A program made the translations under genes and the position numbers. Positions 15,301-19,485 of a stretch of 19,485 nucleotides of DNA are shown piece after piece (position 1 is the stretch's first letter; the number at the start of each line of letters is the position of its first letter). Origin of the DNA: an uncultured Oscillospiraceae bacterium (GTDB taxonomy: Bacteria > Bacillota_A > Clostridia > Oscillospirales > Oscillospiraceae); assembly GCA_900770015.1 (NCBI GenBank), contig CAAGIU010000338.1, positions 1 to 19,485 on the forward strand, written 5' to 3'. The notes under the pieces are model-generated. The model searched no databases, had not been told where the DNA came from, and worked only from the letters and a program-made list of their open reading frames with translations.

Positions 15301-15863
15301 AGATCCTCCTGCAGGCGCTGATAGAGGTCGGTTTTGAAGATTTTCCGGAAAATCCGCTTCCGGTCCTCGGTGGGGGCCAGCAGCAGCTTGAGGAAATCCC
15401 CCTGGGCAATCATGGCAATCTGCAGAAACTGGTTCCGGTCGATGCCCATGATGTCCCGGATGGCGGCGTCCACCTCCCGGGGCTTGCCCAGCACGGCGCC
15501 GTCCGGCATGGTCAGCTGCGCCTCCGCTTTCTGCATGGTGAAGCCCTCTCCCCGGGCCTTGGGGCGCTGGTATTCCGGGCTTCGCCGCACCAGATAGGTC
15601 TTGTCCCGGTAGGCAAATTCCAGCTCCACAAAGGTGGGGGTGTCCGCAGCGGCGTACTTGGAGCGGAACATCCCCGCGTCCCGGTAATCGCCGCTGGCCT
15701 CGCCGTAGAGGGCGAAGGTGATGGCGTCGAAAATCGTGGTCTTGCCCGCGCCGGTGTCGCCGGTGATGAGGTACAGGCCCCTCTGCCCCAGCTTGTCCAG
15801 CGCCAGCGTGGTGCTCCCGGCATAGGGGCCGAAGGCGGAAATCGTCAGGCGAATGGGTCTCAT
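12330..15863 (-). CDS. sbcC: SbcC, ATPase subunit of the SbcCD nuclease
   Basis: A 1177-residue SMC/Rad50-like ATPase that, with SbcD, cuts DNA ends and hairpins in repair and palindrome processing. The N-terminal half has Walker A GDTGAGKTT (35-43) and the Q-loop glutamine in MIAQGDFLKLLLA (Q154). Two long coiled-coil arms (about 180-560 and 620-1000), rich in Gln, Glu and Ala, flank a zinc hook CRVC (C593 and C596) almost exactly midway. The C-terminal lobe has signature LSGGESFKASLALALGLSD (from 1081) and Walker B MFVDEGFGSLD (D1116, E1117). The start overlaps the SbcD stop as ATGA. It is slightly longer than the E. coli protein. The surrounding DNA is rich in palindromes, which is the substrate class of this enzyme. 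Confidence 0.98.
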   Translation of the reverse strand: MRPIRLTISAFGPYAGSTTLALDKLGQRGLYLITGDTGAGKTTIFDAITFALYGEASGDYRDAGMFRSKYAAADTPTFVELEFAYRDKTYLVRRSPEYQRPKARGEGFTMQKAEAQLTMPDGAVLGKPREVDAAIRDIMGIDRNQFLQIAMIAQGDFLKLLLAPTEDRKRIFRKIFKTDLYQRLQEDLKRESGALRDRCTEARQSVNQYIAGIQCEESDPCYPVLQAAKAGSIPASQAAEGISDLLARDRDISQALGQDIEALDEALKTIHANLEKCAETAARKQSLEELEGKLTENAALLEAAEETLKTRQAEKPQQEALSQKITLLEAELPRYDQWEQSKAETRTLEENRIAGQKALEETQAALEEQRAALLDRKRELAALSGAGEEAAKLAARQKDTQLRQQTLAAYLTRKRELLALQQEQRDAQETFAACSSRQPEMDELRQQIALLKAELPAYDALLKQQADAVDAEKAYRLTVQTLESERQKASRLEEQLQIWKQELSYLLDAPAKREQLIARRKEVQRHQLLLCQTRDAIANWKALTAKLREKQRVFQAAAETAQAAREFYNRCSDAFLAEQAGILAQELREGVPCRVCGAVHHPNPACKSEQAPTQAQLNEARSRAEQAREAAQTASEVCAGLKAKQEAAEADIRARLQELGLTGKTDMAPLVEEDRQTLLALDGEIQAQEDRILRKQALDAAIPEKEQQLAAASAKASQLEAQGSARQAALEALTQQIARQKAGLSRDSRKAAEEALAAMENELAGLQSGLEAARARLQLSRQSVAAAQSVLTQTEARLGEDAADAEARLEAVTAQLRELEAQTEEAGRKLARKEAAEKALPGQEQQVEALTRQIGELEKKLSSLDALLTSKKEQNDSLAAQLHYPSRQEAGRALAAQREQLGSLKAALENAEKEHADRKEAVIRLHSAVEQLKRQLEAAPQIDGEAEQRRQTEIQTLRQQHMAKKQAADARIAANAPALASIRKRQQELEGLEARYAWVRSLSNTANGNISGKEKVMLETYVQMTCFDRIIARANLRLTAMTGGQYQLRRRTEAGNNKSQSGLELDVIDHYNGTERSVNTLSGGESFKASLALALGLSDVIQSSSGGVKLDTMFVDEGFGSLDEESLNQAVKALVSLTEGNRLVGIISHVSDLKERIDRQIVVTKDRSNGSHAEIIV

Positions 15864-16999
15864 GGCTGGGCCTCCTTTGCTTTTTCCAGCAGCTCCTCCA
15901 GGAACACCAGCTGCTCCCGGCTCATGGGCCTGCCGTTCTGCAGCGTGTAAAACTGCGCGAACAGCTCCATGGGGGAGATGTTCTCCCGGATATCCGCCCC
16001 CGCCAGCTCCGGGTGGGCCTGGGTGCGGGAGTTGTCATAATCCAGCCTTAGGAGATTATGGTAAACCTGCCGCAGCTTGCCCAAGGCGTCCACGATGTCC
16101 TCCTCATCCGTCAGGGTGGCATGGACGTAGTCAGACTGCCAGCTGGTTCCCTCATAGAAGGTGTTGTCCGTCAGCTCCCGGAAGGTGCCCTTCAGCTCCA
16201 CCATCTCGTGCTTCGGCGTCAGGGGCACGGTGCGCACCGTCAGCGTCCCCTTCTCCCCCAGCTCCGCCACGGTGACGGACTTTTCATCCCTGGCCTCGGA
16301 GAAGGAGTATTTCAGCGGGGTGCCGCAGTAGCGGATGGCGGGACTGCCGCAGTTCTGGGGGGAGTGGATGTGCCCCAGGGCCACATAGTCAAAGCCCTGG
16401 AAGACGGTGGCGTCCACATTGTCCACGCCGCCTACGGTGATCTCCTCGGATTCGCTGCGGCTGGCGCCCGTGACGAACTGGTGGGTAATCAGCACATTGC
16501 GCTGCTGAAAATCCGGCTGCATCTGCCCGATGGCCACGCCAATGGCATCGGTGTAGGTGTTGATGGGCTCCTCCTCAAAGAAGCGGCGAACGTGCATGGG
16601 CTTGACGAAGGGGAGCATATAGATGTGCACCGGGCCGTGTTCATCGGTCAGGGTGACGGGCCGGATGCAGCCGTCGTACACCGGGCTCAGGTGAATGCCG
16701 CTGGCGTCCATCAGCCGGGAGCCGAAGGCGATGCGCTCCGGCGAATCGTGGTTGCCGCTGATGGCAAAGACCTGCAGCCGCCGCTGGGCAAGGCGCACCA
16801 GAAAATCGTCAAAAAGCGCGGTGGCCTCCGCGGTGGGCACGGCTTTGTCGTAGATATCCCCCGCCAGGATCACGCAGTCCGGGGCTTCCTCGTCGATGAT
16901 TGCCAGAATTTTCGTGAGGATGTCCCGCTGGTCCTCGATCATGGAAATGTCATGGACCCGCTTTCCCAGATGCAGGTCGGAAAGATGGATGAATTTCAT
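15860..16999 (-). CDS. sbcD: SbcD, nuclease subunit of SbcCD
   Basis: A 379-residue Mre11-type metallophosphoesterase. The catalytic motifs are DLHLG (D8, H10), GDIYD (D48), GNHD (N83, H84), the histidine of LITHQF and the GHIH motif in ALGHIHSPQ, together binding two Mn ions. The C-terminal part, after about residue 290, is the capping region that contacts the SbcC coiled coil. Start and stop each overlap a neighbour by 4 nt: the stop overlaps sbcC and the start overlaps the FliB-like gene, so all three are translated from one mRNA. Length and motifs are normal for the family. Confidence 0.98.
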   Translation of the reverse strand: MKFIHLSDLHLGKRVHDISMIEDQRDILTKILAIIDEEAPDCVILAGDIYDKAVPTAEATALFDDFLVRLAQRRLQVFAISGNHDSPERIAFGSRLMDASGIHLSPVYDGCIRPVTLTDEHGPVHIYMLPFVKPMHVRRFFEEEPINTYTDAIGVAIGQMQPDFQQRNVLITHQFVTGASRSESEEITVGGVDNVDATVFQGFDYVALGHIHSPQNCGSPAIRYCGTPLKYSFSEARDEKSVTVAELGEKGTLTVRTVPLTPKHEMVELKGTFRELTDNTFYEGTSWQSDYVHATLTDEEDIVDALGKLRQVYHNLLRLDYDNSRTQAHPELAGADIRENISPMELFAQFYTLQNGRPMSREQLVFLEELLEKAKEAQP

Positions 17000-17997
17000 A
17001 CCCGGCTCCTCCCCTCAAGCAGCAGCCCCAGCAGCCGGTCGTCGGTGAAGGCGGGGCACGTGTAAGCGGCGTCCAGAATGGCGTCCACGTTGTCGGCGTC
17101 GTTTTCGATCTCCTTGGAGAAAAGCTGAGCCGTCTCCGGGAAACTGCCCTCCAGCAGCCCCACCAGCAGGCAGGCGATCACGATGAATTTCACCCGGCAC
17201 ACCAGGTCATAGTCGGAAACCGCCTGGAGCCAGTACCGTCCAATGAGATACCGCGCCAGGGCATTGGTCTGCGGCTCCAGATGAAGCGCCCGGGGATGCT
17301 CCAGCATGGCTTTCCAGCCTTCGGTGAGGATCTCCAGCTCCCGGAAAAATTGCAGGAACGCCTCCGTATCTCCGGGCTTTGCCAGAGCTTCGGCGGTTTC
17401 CAGGTTGGAAACAGGGTCAAAGGGTTCCGCCTGCCCGCCGTCCAGCTGCTCCTGGGCCTGATAGCCGTAGAGCAGCAGAAGGGTGAGGGCCTCCCGGGGA
17501 CTGCGGTCTTCCAGAAGCTGCCAGGCAGTCTCCCGGGTTTTCTTCAGGACCTCCATGGCTTCTGCGTCATAGTCCCCCTGCCCCTCGTCAGCGCACACCT
17601 GGGTGACCATGCTGTGGTCAGCGCCGAGGATCAGCCTTGCCGCCTCCGGGCAGCTCAGCTCCAGCCCCAGCTCCACGAAATCGCCGTAGTCGTGGCGCAG
17701 TCTGGGAAACTCCCGGCAGACATGGCACAGGGCCTGCTCCCCCAGCTCCGCCTGGATGCGGCACAGACCGTCGCCGCGCCACATGGGGCAGCGTCCGTCC
17801 ACGATGGTCATGACGGTTTCCCCGTCTTCCTGGCGCAGCACCTGCCGCAGCCGGTCCCCCAAATCGCCGGGAAGCTGCCGGTAGAAGGCCGCAGACGCCG
17901 CATCCACCTGCACGTCCCATTCCTTGCAGCAGCTGTCGGGACAGGCCGCCGCGATGCACCGGAAAGCATCATAATATCCGGGTTTTGTGATTGTCAT
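16996..17997 (-). CDS. fliB: FliB-like (flagellin lysine-N-methylase family) cysteine-rich protein
   Basis: A 333-residue protein of the FliB family, named for methylation of flagellin lysines in Salmonella. The conserved cysteines are C14, C19, C23 and C24 in CIAAACPDSCCKEW, C70 and C79 in GRCPMWRGDGLC, C91 and C94 in LCHVCREFPR, and C116 in LSCPEA, likely metal or iron-sulfur ligands. The ATG at 17997 is chosen because GGGGAG lies 7 nt upstream; the TTG at 18012 overlaps that site. The stop overlaps the sbcD start as ATGA. No flagellin or flagellar gene is in the window, and homologues occur in non-motile Clostridia, so the substrate here may be something else. The true chemistry is uncertain; the family call is firm. 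Confidence 0.85.
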   Translation of the reverse strand: MTITKPGYYDAFRCIAAACPDSCCKEWDVQVDAASAAFYRQLPGDLGDRLRQVLRQEDGETVMTIVDGRCPMWRGDGLCRIQAELGEQALCHVCREFPRLRHDYGDFVELGLELSCPEAARLILGADHSMVTQVCADEGQGDYDAEAMEVLKKTRETAWQLLEDRSPREALTLLLLYGYQAQEQLDGGQAEPFDPVSNLETAEALAKPGDTEAFLQFFRELEILTEGWKAMLEHPRALHLEPQTNALARYLIGRYWLQAVSDYDLVCRVKFIVIACLLVGLLEGSFPETAQLFSKEIENDADNVDAILDAAYTCPAFTDDRLLGLLLEGRSRV

Positions 17998-18035
17998 ATA
18001 CTTTCTCCCCAAAAGAATACTTGATCGGTAAAAGC

Positions 18036-18222
18036 TGCAATTTGGCGCACAGCGCCCTTGGCTCTCCCTATGGGAGAGCTGTCAGCCGAACAGGCTGACT
18101 GAGAGGGTACTCCGTTTGATGGTTGGGAAGCGTCCATTGGAACGTGGGACCCTCTCAGGCCGCCCCATACGGGGCAGCCAGCTCTCCCAAAGGGAGAGCC
18201 AAGGTCGCTTCGCTCCGTAACA
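18036..18222. repeat. Full composite interspersed repeat (copy 6)
   Basis: Half A (18050-18116) and half B (18148-18217) match the composite at 4588-4840 in order and orientation. The spacer between the halves differs, and the CTGCCCC/GGGGCAG hairpin is replaced by CCGCCCC/GGGGCAG-like bases. It lies upstream of the FliB-sbcDC operon. Confidence 0.88.
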
Positions 18223-18247
18223 TACCAGCCCCGCACGCCATTGTCCA
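18219..18247 (-). promoter_or_regulatory. Possible promoter of the fliB-sbcDC operon
   Basis: On the minus strand TGGACA (18247-18242), 17-nt spacer, TATGTT (18224-18219). The start would fall at the edge of the repeat, placing the composite repeat in a roughly 215-nt leader. A weaker alternative, TTGCAG with TATTCT at a short 15-nt spacing, lies between the repeat and the gene. Confidence 0.35.
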
Positions 18248-18267
18248 TGGGTAATTCCCTAAACCCC

Positions 18268-18317
18268 AAAAAAACAGGATCCGGGGGCAGGCTCGAAGCA
18301 CTGATTTCCGGATCCTG
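18268..18317 (-). terminator. Rho-independent terminator of the DivIVA-like gene
   Basis: On the minus strand CAGGATCCGG (18317-18308) pairs with CCGGATCCTG (18284-18275), 10 bp, around a 23-nt loop, followed by seven U residues (18274-18268). It lies 14 nt past the stop codon. Confidence 0.9.
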
Positions 18318-18331
18318 ATCTTGCGTATGCC

Positions 18332-18883
18332 TTATTCGCCCTGGGCGTACAGATCCTCCACCACCCGGGAGGCATCTTCAAAGGCCTCGTGGCTGTCGGT
18401 CATGGCTTCCTTCAGCAGGTTCAGCTGCTCGAGGATCTGGTTGGAGATTTCGCTGATCCGCTGGGCGGCGCCGTCCACCCGGGAGCCTGCGTCGCTGAGC
18501 ACCGCGGCGGTGCGGTCGCTGATCTGCTTTGCCCGCTCTCTGGCGGTGCGCTCCACCCGCTCGGCGCGGCGATAGGCCTCCAGCTCCTCCACGGTGGCGG
18601 CAGTGGCCTTGGGCTCCGCAGGCTCCTGCTTTGCCATCTCCAGCTGAGCCAGCTGCTGCAGCAGGGACTGATTTTCGTCGGTCAGCGCGGCGACCTGCTG
18701 CTCCAGCGATTCCAGGCGGCGAGTGTCCTGGGTCTGCTGCTGTTTGGTGCGCAGGTAATCCAGCTCGTTGTTCAGTCTCGCCACCTCGGCGGCGTGCTTG
18801 TTGTTGATGAATTCCAGATACCGGACCACGTCTTCCCGGTTGAAGCCGTTGAACGCGGTGCGAAAATGTGTCAGCTGTTCCAT
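18332..18883 (-). CDS. DivIVA-like coiled-coil protein
   Basis: A 183-residue, highly charged, mostly coiled-coil protein. The N-terminus FRTAFNGFNREDVVRYLEFI has the pattern of the DivIVA lipid-binding domain (a short beta turn followed by a helix), and heptad-like coiled coils follow (about 30-90 and 95-165). DivIVA/GpsB/SepIVA proteins mark curved membrane at division septa and poles and recruit partners. The length is similar to those. It is monocistronic, with its own promoter at 18919-18947, a GGGAGG ribosome site and a strong terminator. The Gln-rich middle (TKQQQTQDT) and Ala/Glu/Pro linker are ordinary. The exact role (cell division, polar growth or chromosome segregation) cannot be told from sequence. 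Confidence 0.8.
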   Translation of the reverse strand: MEQLTHFRTAFNGFNREDVVRYLEFINNKHAAEVARLNNELDYLRTKQQQTQDTRRLESLEQQVAALTDENQSLLQQLAQLEMAKQEPAEPKATAATVEELEAYRRAERVERTARERAKQISDRTAAVLSDAGSRVDGAAQRISEISNQILEQLNLLKEAMTDSHEAFEDASRVVEDLYAQGE

Positions 18884-18918
18884 CTGAGGGTGCCCTCCCC
18901 GGCGATATGTTTTTGCTG

Positions 18919-18947
18919 ATTATACCATAGAATCGGCGGGAAAACAA
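18919..18947 (-). promoter_or_regulatory. Sigma-A promoter of the DivIVA-like gene
   Basis: On the minus strand TTGTTT (18947-18942), 17-nt spacer, perfect TATAAT (18924-18919). Start near 18912 gives a leader of about 28 nt. It is divergent from the tRNA promoter at 19022. Confidence 0.82.
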
Positions 18948-19021
18948 CCGTTTCTTTGGCCGTCAAACGGGAAAAAGCGCCCCGCTGCCGAAAGAAGGCA
19001 GAAAATTTTTTGCTCTTCCCC

Positions 19022-19050
19022 TTTACAAAATCCCAAAAACCTGATATAAT
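19022..19050 (+). promoter_or_regulatory. Sigma-A promoter of tRNA-Arg
   Basis: TTTACA (19022-19027), 17-nt spacer, perfect TATAAT (19045-19050); the start is about 7 nt later, near 19057, 14 nt before the mature tRNA. Confidence 0.9.
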
Positions 19051-19070
19051 ACTTCCGCTGTAAAGCAAAC

Positions 19071-19146
19071 GCACCGGTGGCTCAATGGATAGAGCATCGG
19101 ATTCCGGTTCCGAGGGTTGGGGGTTCGAGTCCCTTCCGGTGTACCA
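19071..19146 (+). tRNA. tRNA-Arg (anticodon CCG)
   Basis: A 76-nt cloverleaf: acceptor GCACCGG with CCGGTGT (G1-U72 wobble), D stem GCTC/GAGC, anticodon stem TCGGA/TCCGA with loop TTCCGGT and anticodon CCG at 19104-19106, T loop TTCGAGT, discriminator A and encoded CCA. It reads the arginine codon CGG, which is useful in a GC-rich genome. The unusual 1-72 wobble and two G-U pairs in the T stem are the only oddities. Confidence 0.95.
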
Positions 19147-19181
19147 AAAACGGGTCATCCCATTTGGGATGACCCGTTTTT
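19146..19181 (+). terminator. Rho-independent terminator of tRNA-Arg
   Basis: A perfect inverted repeat with arms AAAAACGGGTCATCCCA and TGGGATGACCCGTTTTT, starting directly at the CCA end and closing with five T residues. The A-run of the 5' arm makes it usable in both directions. Confidence 0.93.
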
Positions 19182-19209
19182 GATTCCCCGGAAAGGACTC
19201 GAAAGGGCG

Positions 19210-19367
19210 GCCTTGCCAAAGGCAAGGCAACAAAGTGTCCGGTGGACACTTTGTTAGCCCGTGGGAGAGTCCCTCCGGTTTCAGACGCATCCCGCAGGGA
19301 TGTGGATGAAACCGGAACCGTTCGGATACCGGGAAACACGAACCAGATACCCATCCGGGTATCTGGT
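19210..19367. repeat. Chain of perfect hairpins downstream of tRNA-Arg
   Basis: Three consecutive palindromes of unrelated sequence plus a fourth: GCCTTGCC/GGCAAGGC (19210-19217 with 19221-19228); AACAAAGTGTCC/GGACACTTTGTT (19229-19240 with 19244-19255); TCCGGTTTCA/TGAAACCGGA (19274-19283 with 19307-19316), enclosing CATCCC/GGGATG; and ACCAGATACCC/GGGTATCTGGT (19342-19352 with 19357-19367), which is followed by CTTTT and could be a terminator. No coding sequence is evident. Confidence 0.85.
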
Positions 19368-19405
19368 CTTTTGATATTCCGGGCGGCTGCCCCGCCAAAT
19401 TCCAT

Positions 19406-19485
19406 TTTGTGCTTATCGGGTTAACTCAGCAAATTGTAGTTTATCGCACTGGCGCGGTAGCGCCCTTGGCTCTCCCTTTGGGAGA
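19406..19485. repeat. Partial copy of the interspersed repeat at the window end (copy 7)
   Basis: 19406-19431 matches the left terminal repeat of the element at 11068-11093 in 24 of 26 positions. It then joins the interior GCGCGGTAGCGCCC and CTTGGCTCTCCC palindrome of the copies at 4616 and 18050. The window stops inside the GGGAGA arm. Confidence 0.85.

Noticed and set aside
12330..17997. Anti-phage defence system built on SbcCD
   Set aside because: SbcC and SbcD have ordinary housekeeping motifs and lengths, and the third gene is a FliB-family protein with no known defence role.
18871..19398. Minus-strand reading frame containing GRDSNPQPSEPESD
   Set aside because: This peptide is the well-known artefact of translating the antisense of a tRNA gene; it covers tRNA-Arg and promoters.

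Overview
The window looks like chromosomal DNA from a GC-rich, low-copy-plasmid-free region of an anaerobic Firmicute, most likely a gut Clostridia/Oscillospirales-type bacterium. This is inferred from consensus sigma-A promoters with 17-bp spacers, strong GGAGG ribosome binding sites, a T-box leader, a YesM/LytS-type kinase with an AraC-type regulator, a lipoprotein signal, a DivIVA-like protein and many palindromic intergenic repeats. No phage, plasmid, CRISPR or transposase gene is visible. Both ends of the window stop inside the same repeat family, so it may be a contig broken at repeats.

Layout. (1) 128-4569, minus strand: a tightly packed operon of a 74-residue protein, a lipoprotein solute-binding protein, a two-TM histidine kinase, an AraC-type response regulator and a Cof-type HAD phosphatase. 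Most junctions overlap by 4-7 nt. (2) 4588-4840: a composite palindromic repeat. (3) 4976-6650, plus: a strong promoter, a rod-like RNA resembling 6S RNA, then a secreted, Thr/Pro-rich, Ig-like, membrane-anchored surface protein with a terminator. (4) 6822-9144, plus: a TetR-type regulator with a palindrome over its predicted transcription start, then an ABC ATPase and an ABC-2 permease, all overlapping. (5) 9184-10972, plus: a consensus promoter, a tryptophan T-box (UGG specifier, UGGC T-box) and a TrpB2-type tryptophan synthase beta chain without trpA. (6) 10985-12330: two palindromic repeat elements flanking a D-lyxose isomerase gene. (7) 12330-17997, minus: a FliB-like cysteine-rich protein, sbcD and sbcC, joined by 4-nt start/stop overlaps. 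(8) 18036-18222: a second full composite repeat. (9) 18332-18947, minus: a DivIVA-like coiled-coil protein with promoter and terminator. (10) 19022-19367, plus: tRNA-Arg(CCG) with promoter and terminator, followed by a chain of perfect hairpins and the start of another repeat copy.

How the genes work together. The left operon reads as a sensory unit: the exported binding protein probably presents a ligand to the kinase, which signals to the AraC-type regulator; the transporter it may control is not in the window. The TetR/ABC unit is a self-regulated exporter. The T-box couples trpB2 expression to uncharged tRNA-Trp, suggesting indole salvage. SbcCD is the standard DNA-end and hairpin nuclease, here unusually coupled to a FliB-family gene. 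The most notable non-protein signals are the 6S-like RNA, the dense interspersed repeat family (two full copies apparently transcribed in 5' leaders), and the hairpin chain behind the tRNA. I did not find a clearly new defence or mobile system.
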